A stretch of 20,354 nt of DNA from CAYOSU01 sp964541255 (GTDB lineage: Bacteria; Bacillota; Clostridia; Christensenellales; CAMQZB01): assembly GCA_964541255.1 (NCBI GenBank), contig CAZIPL010000027.1, positions 1 to 20,354 of the forward strand. The letters are read 5' to 3'. The translations under genes were made by a program, and so were the position numbers. Below the pieces are notes generated by a model. That model was given only the letters and a program-made list of their open reading frames with translations. It was not told where the DNA came from and made no database searches. Shown here piece by piece: positions 1-7,462 of the stretch; position 1 is the stretch's first letter, and each line of letters starts with the position of its first letter.

Positions 1-41
1 AACCAATTTCGATTTACGAAATAGTTCGGATTTGTTGCGCT

Positions 42-116
42 TGGTGACCCCTACGGGAATCGAACCCATGTTACCACCGTGAAAGGGTGATGTCTTAACC
101 GCTTGACCAAGGGGCC
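42..116 (-). tRNA. tRNA-Glu (anticodon TTC)
   Basis: On the minus strand this folds as a full cloverleaf with acceptor arms GGCCCCT and AGGGGTC, a TTC anticodon in a seven-base loop, a T-arm containing GGTTCGATTCC, discriminator A and an encoded CCA at 42-44. It is the last of three co-oriented tRNA genes. The first 41 bases of the window hold only a weak 6-bp dyad (6-22), which may be part of a terminator or of the next gene. Confidence 0.95.
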
Positions 117-124
117 ATTATTTT

Positions 125-201
125 TGGTAGCGGCGGGTGGAGTCGAACCGCCGACCTATCGGGTATGAACCGATCGCTCTAACCAACTAAGCTACGCCGC
201 C
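125..201 (-). tRNA. tRNA-Met (elongator, anticodon CAT)
   Basis: The minus strand gives a cloverleaf with GGCGGCG/CGCCGCT acceptor arms (a G-U pair at 1-72), anticodon CAT, a T-arm with GGTTCGACTCC and an encoded CCA. The layout resembles the elongator tRNA-Met of Bacilli. A tRNA-Ile2 with a lysidine-modified CAT anticodon is the alternative, but the acceptor and anticodon stems fit elongator Met better. Confidence 0.88.
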
Positions 202-211
202 ACAAAACAAA

Positions 212-289
<78 letters not shown>

Positions 290-318
290 ACGTGCATTCC
301 ACGAAAGAACGCTTATAT

Positions 319-347
319 AGTCTATAAAAAAACGGCGGGTTTGTCAA
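319..347 (-). promoter_or_regulatory. Promoter of the tRNA cluster
   Basis: On the minus strand a perfect TTGACA (342-347) is followed by a 17-nt spacer and TAGACT (319-324). The expected transcription start is near 312, about 23 nt before the initiator tRNA. A near-consensus sigma-A promoter is typical for tRNA operons. Confidence 0.8.
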
Positions 348-485
348 CTGTTTTTTGCCGATTTTGATAAAAAATTATTTCGCCTCCCTTTTTATTTCCC
401 TTTTTCGACAATAACATATACTTTTTTTTGCACATAACGCATCAAATTGCCAAAGTACATGTTGTTTTTATCACTTAATTTAACC

Positions 486-518
486 AAAAGGAAAAGGCTC
501 TCGAAAAAATCGAGAGCC
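486..518 (-). terminator. Rho-independent terminator after the PHP gene
   Basis: A perfect 8-bp stem GGCTCTCG/CGAGAGCC (496-503 and 511-518) has a 7-nt loop. On the minus strand it is followed by TTTTCCTTTT. It lies about 40 nt past the stop codon of the PHP-domain gene. The rest of 290-557 holds the tRNA promoter and AT-rich sequence without a convincing gene. Confidence 0.8.
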
Positions 519-557
519 GAGAAATGAAAAAGTATCGATAAGTACTTTCGGTTGTTT

Positions 558-2054
558 TTATTTTTTATCAACAAAGTAAACGGGGCTTACGAAAGCCATA
601 CTGCCGTTTGCTTGCTTGACTTCCATATGATAGAACGTTTCTTTGTCGTCGAAATCGACAAAGCCTCTTGCATATAGATATTGGCTCTTCGGGACGGCTC
701 TATGTATTTTGAAAGTTTGCGAATTGGTGTTGCGCTCGGGATAAGTAAAGCTACTATTGAGCAATTCGTCTATCGTCAACGTATGAGCTTTGCCGTTGAC
801 GGTGAAAGTAATCGTGGTATCGCGACTTCCTTTGATTGTCAAAATAACCGCGCTCGTCATAGGCGAAGTCGTAGATATATTCGCCATAGTCTGCACCTTG
901 CCCGAAATGCGGCGAGTGTCAATAACGTTGACGTAATCCTCTATTTTGTTTACGTCGTCGTCATAAGTCTCCCCCTCTTTGGGTGCAAGAACAGATTTGC
1001 CGCGGAAAGCTTTTTCTACGTCGATAATTTCACCCGTCGAACAGATATCGAAATCCCAGTCGTAAAGCTCCTTATTGTTCCCCCAACCGAATTCCGCTCT
1101 TACTTTAAACGTATCGTCCGAAAGGCTTTGTTCTATAAGCTCGCCGTTTACGATATGAATGGGTTTGAGGTTTTTAAAAATAACGACTTTATCTATATAG
1201 TCAGAAGCCTCTACCGAGAAAGAGATATTTCTTGCGCCCTTTTCTACATCGACGACTTCGCCGAAGTCATGTCCGTTAACAGAGAAATCGCACTTGATTT
1301 TATCCGCCGTAAGAGCATAGGTGCGGCGCGCCTTGATAGCGTTCATAATAGATTCTCTCGTATTGTCCTCGGCTTTTACTGCAAGAAGGCAATCTCCGTA
1401 GCTTCCCGGGAAACCCGCGTGATGATCCGTCGAACCGACGAAGCCGAATACTTTACCCTTTTTGAGTCCGCTGTAAACGGTGTTATGTTCGTCGCGCGCT
1501 CCCATATTATGGAAGTATTCGTTGGGGTGGCGGTCGCTCATAGAAACTCCGTGCTTAGAGCAAACCTCGACAACGGGGCAAATGCCGTCGTTGAACTCGT
1601 CCCAGTTTATGCCTCGATACCCCGGAGTATAAGCAATATGATGCGGAATAATAACCGTATTTTCAAAGTCTTTGAGTTTATTCCACCATTCTTCGGGGGA
1701 ATTTGCGTAAAGAAGCTTTATATTATCGTCTCCCGAAACGACGTGGTGATCGCCGTAATAAGAAGAGTGCATTTCGTATGAATAAAAGGTTGTGAACTTA
1801 TGCGGCTCGTTGGTTTCTTTAATAGTCGCTTTTATGCTATCGAAGTTGTCGGAAAGCTTTTGAAAGCCTTTTTTGTGGAAATCGATCAAAAATGCAGTAT
1901 GCTCGTCGCGCGCGGGCATGTCCGGCCAAAACGCGTGCCCCGTTACTGCGCAAAAATCAAGGTGCGATTTTGCATTTTTAATGGCGTTTTCAAGTCCGCC
2001 GAAGCCGTAAGTGATTCCGCAATGATTATGAATGTCGCCGAAAAAAAGCTTCAT
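558..2054 (-). CDS. PHP-domain metallohydrolase (CehA/McbA-like), 498 aa
   Basis: The N-terminus reads MKLFFGDIHNHCG, giving the H9-x-H11 metal motif of the PHP superfamily. Further conserved metal-ligand candidates follow in the expected order: AVTGH, a histidine pair in VIIPHHIAY, a VEVCSKHG segment and GSTDHHAG. The final third (about residues 300-498) reads as beta-rich sequence and may be an accessory domain. PHP proteins of this size are usually metal-dependent phosphoesterases or related hydrolases; the substrate cannot be told from sequence. No signal peptide is seen, so a cytoplasmic location is likely. The start was chosen because AAAGGAG lies 8 nt upstream; an in-frame TTG-initiated extension to 2120 has no ribosome binding site. 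It sits alone between its own terminator and a dispersed repeat. Confidence 0.82.
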   Translation of the reverse strand: MKLFFGDIHNHCGITYGFGGLENAIKNAKSHLDFCAVTGHAFWPDMPARDEHTAFLIDFHKKGFQKLSDNFDSIKATIKETNEPHKFTTFYSYEMHSSYYGDHHVVSGDDNIKLLYANSPEEWWNKLKDFENTVIIPHHIAYTPGYRGINWDEFNDGICPVVEVCSKHGVSMSDRHPNEYFHNMGARDEHNTVYSGLKKGKVFGFVGSTDHHAGFPGSYGDCLLAVKAEDNTRESIMNAIKARRTYALTADKIKCDFSVNGHDFGEVVDVEKGARNISFSVEASDYIDKVVIFKNLKPIHIVNGELIEQSLSDDTFKVRAEFGWGNNKELYDWDFDICSTGEIIDVEKAFRGKSVLAPKEGETYDDDVNKIEDYVNVIDTRRISGKVQTMANISTTSPMTSAVILTIKGSRDTTITFTVNGKAHTLTIDELLNSSFTYPERNTNSQTFKIHRAVPKSQYLYARGFVDFDDKETFYHMEVKQANGSMAFVSPVYFVDKK

Positions 2055-2120
2055 ATATCCGTCTCCTTTAAAATTCACAAATTGGTTATGCTTATATTCA
2101 AGCATTACCTTTATAAGCAC

Positions 2121-2270
2121 AACCTATAAGAAGCAAATCTTTTGTCTCACGACAAAATCTTTCGCAAAACGCTTCGCTTTTGTCACAAAACTACCGTTTC
2201 GCTTATTAGCTTGAAAAACATCGAAATTCCAATCCCTTGCAAGCATGTTTGTTACTTCTTTTATTATTAT
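2121..2270. repeat. Dispersed 150-nt repeat, copy 1
   Basis: This intergenic block aligns along its whole length with 14547-14697. Shared stretches include AACCTATA, AAATCTTTTGTCT, CACAAAACTA, TTAGCTTGAAA, CGAAATTCCAA and CCCTTGCAAGCA. It contains small stem-loops such as TTTTGTC-TCAC-GACAAAA. No transposase is present. It may be a non-autonomous mobile element or a structured RNA; function unknown. Confidence 0.75.
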
Positions 2271-2516
2271 AATATAGTTTATTCCGAATAATGAATAAAA
2301 ACTTAGAAAACCGTTTTCCTTGTATGAAAACGCCCCGAAAAGAGCATTTACGAATATAAAGCTCCGCGTTTTTAAGTCAATAAACGTACTCCTAAAGATT
2401 AGCATTTTGACTTTCATTTGCAACCATATCCATTGATAATCTCGCAATTGAGAATAAAAGCCGTTTTTGCCCATTTCGTCAAAGTTTTGCTTATAGTATA
2501 ATAACCGATAACGCAG
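2271..2516. other. Intergenic stretch with no recognised feature
   Basis: AT-rich sequence between the repeat and the lipoprotein terminator. A minus-strand open frame (2124-2474) crosses it, but that frame overlaps the repeat, has no ribosome binding site and its product has no recognisable family, so it is not called as a gene. I see no clear promoter here. Confidence 0.5.
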
Positions 2517-2558
2517 ACAAAAAAAATCCGACGTGCAAAAATCTTTTCGCAGTCGGAT
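2517..2558 (-). terminator. Rho-independent terminator after the lipoprotein gene
   Basis: On the minus strand ATCCGAC pairs with GTCGGAT (2526-2532 with 2552-2558), with an inner stem TGCGAAAA/TTTTTGCA stacked on it. A run of T residues follows. It begins 15 nt past the stop codon. Confidence 0.88.
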
Positions 2559-2572
2559 AAAACATATATTTA

Positions 2573-2989
2573 TTATTTTTTAATCGCAATCAAAATAGCC
2601 AAACTTCCGTCGGAAAAGGCAACGGACAAATATACGTCGTCCTTTTGAAGAATGGTTCCGACCGAAACGGAGTTAGCAGCATATTGAACTTTCTTGAATC
2701 CGAAATCCAGCATATCGTCAAGCCACTTTTCCGATTCGCTCAAATCGATGTTTTTATAAAAAATCGCATATCTCGAGCTTTCGGTCAAGTCCAAAACGTA
2801 ATCGAGTTCGCCAGACGAAGGCTTAATGATTTCCTCCGTAAATTCGTTTTCCGGAAATGTTTCGATATATTGCGGCTCGGCACCGCTAAAATCAAAGCTC
2901 GGAAGCTCGTTCCTTTCGACGTTGCAAGCCGATAGCAAAAAAATCAAGGCGACAACCATCGCAATAACAATAGCAGTTCTTTTTTTCAT
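2573..2989 (-). CDS. Small putative lipoprotein, 138 aa
   Basis: The N-terminus MKKRTAIVIAMVVALIFLLS followed by AC is a lipoprotein signal peptide with an LSAC lipobox (Cys22), so the mature product should be anchored to the outer face of the cell membrane. The mature part (about 116 residues) has no family I recognise. It carries an acidic stretch and a segment, DLSESEKWLDDMLDFGFKKV, that reads like a small alpha/beta domain. The start is fixed by AAGGAGG 8 nt upstream; a longer in-frame TTG start at 3058 lacks this and would bury the signal peptide. The gene is monocistronic, with its own terminator and a promoter that contains a G9 run and may be phase variable. Confidence 0.82.
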   Translation of the reverse strand: MKKRTAIVIAMVVALIFLLSACNVERNELPSFDFSGAEPQYIETFPENEFTEEIIKPSSGELDYVLDLTESSRYAIFYKNIDLSESEKWLDDMLDFGFKKVQYAANSVSVGTILQKDDVYLSVAFSDGSLAILIAIKK

Positions 2990-3090
2990 AGCAAAATCCT
3001 CCTTAAATACCGACCTATTTTCCCTTAATAAACACACAAAGCAATACTTTCGTCGCAATAATAGTATCTCAAAAACGCTTTGATATAATT

Positions 3091-3119
3091 CTTATACACC
3101 TCCCCCCCCCGATTGTCAA
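3091..3119 (-). promoter_or_regulatory. Lipoprotein promoter with a G9 tract in the spacer
   Basis: On the minus strand a perfect TTGACA (3114-3119) and TATAAG (3091-3096) are exactly 17 nt apart. The spacer is ATC, nine G, AGGTG. The expected start is near 3084, leaving a leader of about 95 nt. Gain or loss of one G would change the spacing and therefore promoter strength. Confidence 0.75.
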
Positions 3120-3143
3120 ATATATTTTAGTAAAGTTGTTTTT

Positions 3144-3210
3144 ATATAAAAAAACACACCTTCAAAAAACTCTAAACTTTTGCGTTTACGTCACTTTGAG
3201 GTGTGTTTTT
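3144..3210 (-). terminator. Terminator of the GH3-sulfatase operon
   Basis: On the minus strand ACACACCTCAAA pairs with TTTGAAGGTGTGT (one bulged base) across a 28-nt loop and is followed by TTTTTTATAT. It lies a few bases past the sulfatase stop codon. Confidence 0.82.
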
Positions 3211-3216
3211 CTTTCC

Positions 3217-4791
3217 CTAAATATGTTTTTTGATTAAGTCCATAGGCGATTTTTTGAGTACGTTGAAATAGAATTTCAAACCCAAAACCGCAAGCTTTCC
3301 GCCCGAGCCCATCATTCGCATATTGTTATACATAAATTCGTTCATAAATCTCGAATCGAGTTTTTTCGGAACTTCGTCGCACGTTTTCACCATCCATTCG
3401 AGAGCTTTCTCTTTGAGCTTCAAAACGTCTTCTGCATATTTTTCGTCCGCAATAAGATTCTTGCTTTCACCTATGGACAAATCGTATAGTTCGTCCTCTT
3501 CGTAAAGCCTATAAACATACTTCAAGTTTTTCGTTCTCACCATAACGGCTTTGCCGTGTCTTCCGTCCTCTTGTATTTCCTGCGTATGGCGAGCGTAATA
3601 CGGCGAAGTCTGCCTTAAATTTTCCACGCACATCGTTTCGCCGGGGTTTCTTCCGCCCTCGCAAAAGACTTCGCTTCGAAGATTTAACGACTTATCTCTC
3701 ATCATCGGAAAAAGACTATGTCCAAACTGCGTTCTGAAGTTTGGTTCTATCCCGGCTTCCTCCCAAATTGTCGCCGTCATATCGGTTAGCTCTACAAGGT
3801 TTTCGTTTATTCCCGAAGTTACCTTATCATCCTTGCACGGTTTTATGATAAACGGAATATTCGTCAAGCAATCGGGGAAGCAGTTCTGGCATTTTTCGAC
3901 GATTCCGAAATCCCCCGTATAATCGCCGTGGTCGGACATAAAGATTATCATCGTGTCGTCGTATATCCCCTCTTCTTTAAGGGCTTCAACCAAACGTCCC
4001 ATATGATAATCGACCTTGGCACACATACCCAAATACACCGCACGCAAGTGTTTGAGTCTTTCTTCGTCCCAATCCCCGACTCGCATAATATCTCTAAGCC
4101 CTTTTTCCATTTTGGGCTTTCCGTCTTCGTCGCTTATAGACGGAATGCGGGGTTGAAGCTTGTCTTTGTCGATAAGGTCATAGAACTTTCTCTCGATCAT
4201 ATACTCGGGATGCGGAGCATTCGTTCCGACAAACATAAAGAACGGCTTATCCTTAGGTCTTTTTTTCAACGACCTTATCGCGCCATCGATAGTCAAATCG
4301 TCGATATTTTCGACAACCCCCTCTCCGTCGATTATGCCGCCGTTGTTTAGGAACGAATAATACGTATCGGAATCTTCGCCTCCGCGGTCATACATCTTCA
4401 TTTGACTTTTGACGCCGCCTTTAATTCCTTGAAGCTTGATATATTCGTCGATACAAGCCTTGTGATATTTCTTGTCCTCGCCTGCCATAAGATCTCCTCT
4501 TGTCGAAGAAATCGTATAATATCCCGCCGTTTTAAGGTCGGAAAAGAGGTTATCTTCGCCGTTTCGCAAAAGATAGCTCATCGTCCTATGTCCGTGGGTA
4601 TGGCAATACAGTCCCGTCATAAACGAGCATCTCGACGGCACGCAAACGGTGTTTTGGCAAAACGCATTCTTAAACGACACGCCGTCGTTTGCCAAGTTGT
4701 CTAAGTTCGGCGTATACGCCGCCTCGTTGCCTAAATGCCTCATTGCGTCTGCGCGCATTGAATCGGGATTGAAGATCAAAATGTTTTTCAT
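3217..4791 (-). CDS. Type I sulfatase (Cys-type, family S1), 524 aa
   Basis: The signature C-x-P-S-R is present as Cys50-Val-Pro-Ser-Arg54, followed by CSFMTGLYCHTHGHR, the classical formylglycine sulfatase block. Metal-site segments are NPDSMRAD (Asp10) near the N-terminus and SDHGD at 286-290; Lys300 is a likely substrate-site lysine. Residue 11 is Ser where many relatives have Asp or Gln. Cys50 must be converted to formylglycine; in anaerobes this is done by a radical-SAM maturase, which is not in this window. There is no signal peptide, which suggests cytoplasmic desulfation of imported oligosaccharides. It follows the GH3 gene by 29 nt with its own GAAGGA site, so the two are co-transcribed. 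The sulfated substrate cannot be named from sequence. Confidence 0.93.
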   Translation of the reverse strand: MKNILIFNPDSMRADAMRHLGNEAAYTPNLDNLANDGVSFKNAFCQNTVCVPSRCSFMTGLYCHTHGHRTMSYLLRNGEDNLFSDLKTAGYYTISSTRGDLMAGEDKKYHKACIDEYIKLQGIKGGVKSQMKMYDRGGEDSDTYYSFLNNGGIIDGEGVVENIDDLTIDGAIRSLKKRPKDKPFFMFVGTNAPHPEYMIERKFYDLIDKDKLQPRIPSISDEDGKPKMEKGLRDIMRVGDWDEERLKHLRAVYLGMCAKVDYHMGRLVEALKEEGIYDDTMIIFMSDHGDYTGDFGIVEKCQNCFPDCLTNIPFIIKPCKDDKVTSGINENLVELTDMTATIWEEAGIEPNFRTQFGHSLFPMMRDKSLNLRSEVFCEGGRNPGETMCVENLRQTSPYYARHTQEIQEDGRHGKAVMVRTKNLKYVYRLYEEDELYDLSIGESKNLIADEKYAEDVLKLKEKALEWMVKTCDEVPKKLDSRFMNEFMYNNMRMMGSGGKLAVLGLKFYFNVLKKSPMDLIKKHI

Positions 4792-4820
4792 ATAACGTCC
4801 TTCTTTGTTGTAGTGTTTTT

Positions 4821-7253
4821 CTATTTTACGGTCACGGTCGAGAAGAAGTTGTTTCTCTTTTCGAAAACTTTTTTGTCGCCTTTAATTTCAACCGTCTTTG
4901 ATAAAGTCGTATCCGAGCTTCCGTCGACGGAAAATTCCACTTTTCCGCTATCGATAACAAGCTCGTTATCGAAATCGACATACGCCAAAAGCTCCGAATC
5001 GATTTCAAACGCAACCGTTTTTTGCTCATTTTTTAAAAGCTCGAGCTTTTTATATCCGACAAGTCTCTTGATGGGGAGAGAAATAAGTCTTTCTTTCAAG
5101 CCGAAGTATAGCTGAACAGCTTCTTTCCCCGCAACGTCGCTTATGTTTTTAACCTTGAAAGACACGACCGCCTTCCCGTCGGTTTCGAAGTTTTCAACTT
5201 CTAAGTCGGAATATTCGAACTTTGAATAGGATAGTCCGTACCCGAAAGGATATGCGGGTTTTCCGTCGCAATCGACATATACGTCTCCGCCCAAAACGCC
5301 CGCTCCTTTATACGTGCCGTTGCCGTATATTTGACTGTAATATAAAGGAGTCTGTCCGACATATTGCGGAACCGTATAAGGAAGCTTGCCCGACGGATTG
5401 ACTTTCCCTATCAAGATATTTGCAAGTGCCGCTTTATTTTGTTCGCACGGAGCAAACATATCCAAAATCGCGCGTGGCATCTCCGTCACGTTTTTCGGAA
5501 GCGCAAGCGTTCTTCCGTGAATAAGGGCAAGAACGATGTTGCCGTTTGCAGCGCTTAGCTTTTCAAGCGCTTCGATTTGAGGTTTCGTCAATTCCGCTTT
5601 GCAAGAATCTTTATCCTCTCCGCTCGTTCCGTCAGATACCCAGTTGCTTCTATCGCCGAATAAGCATAAAACAACGTCGGCGTTTTTCGCCTTTTCGACA
5701 GCCGTCAAAAGAGCATCTGGATACCTTTCGTTATAATCGCACACTCTCACGTATTCGCACTCCGCGCCAGTAATTTCGCGCAATGTCTCTTCGCGGCTCT
5801 TTCCGCCGTAAACGCTTTTTGTGACAGTTTCCGCAATATCGGGGCTTGCGATAAGCTCCGCCATTTTCATTGCATCTTCGGGATTTTTATTAAAAACCTC
5901 TTTCGCAAGATTGCCGTCGCTTTTTTCTACGTTATCGGCAACTCCTTGCATAGCGCCATGTCCGCCTTTTATGATTTCTTCCATCATATCCATACAACCG
6001 CTATAAGTATAGCAGCCGTAATCGCGCTTCAATTTATCGTCGTCGGCGCCTACGATAAGAATACGCTTCACGTTTTTAAGGGGCAATATTCCGTCGTTTT
6101 TCAAAAGGACTATTCCCTCTTCCGCAGCTTTTTGACCTATTTCTTTTGCTTTTTCCGTATTGACGGCTTTCAAGAATTTCTCTTCGTCTACATAAGGATT
6201 ATCGAAAAGCCCCGACGAAAACTTCATTTCAAGAACGGGCATAACAGCCTTATCGACGTCTTCCTCCGTCAAAATGCCTCTTGTTATCGCTTCGGGAATA
6301 GACTTAAACGCTTCGCCCGTCGGGTTATCGGAATTAAGTCCCGCTTTTATCGCAAGAGCCGCAACGTCGGCGTAATCACGACCTATCTTTTGAACGTCTC
6401 TGACTCGTTCCACCGCGCCGCCGTCAGACACCGCAACGCCGTCAAAGCCGAGCTTTTCTCTCAATAAATCTGTCAAAATCGCTTTGTTAACCGAAACGGG
6501 ACGTTCGTTTATCGCAGAATACGTATCCATAATGTTCGTCATACCGTTTCTAAAGCACGCCTCGAAAGGATAGCAATAATCTTCGTATAATTCTCTGTCG
6601 GTAATTGCAACGGAAGCGCAGTTTATTCCTCCGACGGTTGTCGAATATCCCACAAAATGCTTGCCGCAAGAGAGCACTTTTTCGCTTTCTTGCATGCCCT
6701 TTACGAGAGAAGCACCCATTTTTGCCGACAAATATCTGTCTTCTCCGAGCGTTTCGCTTGTTCTTCCCCAACGAACGTCTCTTGCCAAGTCCATAACGGG
6801 CGAAAGCCCTATCGTCATTCCGCAAGCGTTCATTTCTTTTCCGATCTCTTTGCCGATTTCGTAATTGATTTCTTCGTCAAAGGTAGCCGCACGCTCGATA
6901 GGCTGCGGATATTGTGCCCCGCCTTGCAAAACCTGACCGTTGTTTACTTCAATCGTCGTGAACGCAGGAATCCCGAGTCTTGTTTTTTCGACCAAATACC
7001 TTTGCAAATCGTTATATGCTTTCGGTATTTTTTTGCTATCGAACATCGAAAGCATTCCGCCTTGCATAACTCGCCCTATTCCGTTCTTAATTTGCTTTTC
7101 AGCCATTTCTTCGCTGAAATCTCCGAAAAAGTTACACACGAAATTAGGCAAAATTCCGCGAAGCTGCGCTACTTTTTCGTCAAGCGTCATTTTTGACAAC
7201 AGGTCTTTCGCACGATCCTTTGCCGACAATTCTTTGTTTTTGTAATTATCCAT
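4821..7253 (-). CDS. Glycoside hydrolase family 3 beta-glycosidase, 810 aa
   Basis: This has the standard GH3 order: an N-terminal (beta/alpha)8 domain (about 10-370), an alpha/beta sandwich beginning near EEGIVLLKNDGILPL, and a C-terminal fibronectin III-like domain (VQLYFGLKE region). Hallmarks are RWGR (161-164), the KHF motif (198-200) and LGFDGVAVSDGGA with Asp277 as the expected nucleophile. There is no signal peptide, so it probably acts in the cytoplasm. Specificity (beta-glucosidase, beta-xylosidase or other) cannot be decided. The start at 7253 has GGAGG 4 nt upstream, rather close, but upstream in-frame sequence is AT-rich non-coding. It heads an operon with the sulfatase and diverges from the AraC gene at 7463. 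Confidence 0.92.
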   Translation of the reverse strand: MDNYKNKELSAKDRAKDLLSKMTLDEKVAQLRGILPNFVCNFFGDFSEEMAEKQIKNGIGRVMQGGMLSMFDSKKIPKAYNDLQRYLVEKTRLGIPAFTTIEVNNGQVLQGGAQYPQPIERAATFDEEINYEIGKEIGKEMNACGMTIGLSPVMDLARDVRWGRTSETLGEDRYLSAKMGASLVKGMQESEKVLSCGKHFVGYSTTVGGINCASVAITDRELYEDYCYPFEACFRNGMTNIMDTYSAINERPVSVNKAILTDLLREKLGFDGVAVSDGGAVERVRDVQKIGRDYADVAALAIKAGLNSDNPTGEAFKSIPEAITRGILTEEDVDKAVMPVLEMKFSSGLFDNPYVDEEKFLKAVNTEKAKEIGQKAAEEGIVLLKNDGILPLKNVKRILIVGADDDKLKRDYGCYTYSGCMDMMEEIIKGGHGAMQGVADNVEKSDGNLAKEVFNKNPEDAMKMAELIASPDIAETVTKSVYGGKSREETLREITGAECEYVRVCDYNERYPDALLTAVEKAKNADVVLCLFGDRSNWVSDGTSGEDKDSCKAELTKPQIEALEKLSAANGNIVLALIHGRTLALPKNVTEMPRAILDMFAPCEQNKAALANILIGKVNPSGKLPYTVPQYVGQTPLYYSQIYGNGTYKGAGVLGGDVYVDCDGKPAYPFGYGLSYSKFEYSDLEVENFETDGKAVVSFKVKNISDVAGKEAVQLYFGLKERLISLPIKRLVGYKKLELLKNEQKTVAFEIDSELLAYVDFDNELVIDSGKVEFSVDGSSDTTLSKTVEIKGDKKVFEKRNNFFSTVTVK

Positions 7254-7293
7254 AATTCCTCCATAACAACAGACCTTAAAAAGCAAAATTTCG

Positions 7294-7328
7294 CTTTTCG
7301 AAAAGTCTTTTTCATAGCTTTCGAAAGC
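7294..7328. promoter_or_regulatory. Paired TTTCGAAA-centred dyads in the GH3 leader
   Basis: Two perfect 12-nt palindromes, CTTTTCGAAAAG (7294-7305) and GCTTTCGAAAGC (7317-7328), share the core CTTTTCGAAAAG-like centre and are 23 nt apart centre to centre, about two helical turns. They lie in the untranslated leader between the GH3 promoter and its start codon. This spacing suits a dimeric operator, but TTCGAA is common in this genome, so chance is possible. Confidence 0.35.
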
Positions 7329-7394
7329 ATTTTCTTTATCGACACGAAAAATAAGTATTTTTATTCGCAAATCAAAAGAAAACACGCTCTTTTC

Positions 7395-7424
7395 ATTATA
7401 AGTATAATAAAAAGTTTTTAGCAA
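7395..7424 (-). promoter_or_regulatory. Probable promoter of the GH3-sulfatase operon
   Basis: On the minus strand TTGCTA (7419-7424) and TATAAT (7395-7400) are separated by 18 nt. The predicted leader is about 135 nt. It lies back to back with the AraC promoter, with only a few bases between the two -35 boxes, so a regulator bound here could affect both directions. Confidence 0.6.
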
Positions 7425-7427
7425 ATA

Positions 7428-7456
7428 TTGCATTATTTTTTAATATATTATATAAT
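7428..7456 (+). promoter_or_regulatory. Promoter of AraC gene 1, predicting a leaderless mRNA
   Basis: TTGCAT (7428-7433), a 17-nt spacer and a perfect TATAAT (7451-7456) end only 6 nt before the ATG at 7463, so transcription should start at or within a base of the start codon. There is no Shine-Dalgarno sequence. The same geometry is found before the paralogue at 10342. Confidence 0.7.
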
Positions 7457-7462
7457 TTTATT

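Noticed and set aside
392..574. Minus-strand frame of 60 codons after the PHP gene
   Set aside because: It runs through the PHP gene's terminator hairpin and overlaps its stop region; no ribosome binding site.
681..1781. Long plus-strand open frame (366 codons) opposite the PHP gene
   Set aside because: It is antisense to a well-supported gene, has no ribosome binding site and its product is Arg/Phe-rich without any recognisable motif. Similar antisense frames opposite the GH78 (12815-13870) and GH35 (15353-16525) genes arise from the same codon bias.
2124..2474. Minus-strand frame of 116 codons
   Set aside because: It overlaps the dispersed repeat, lacks a ribosome binding site and crosses AT-rich sequence with no family resemblance.
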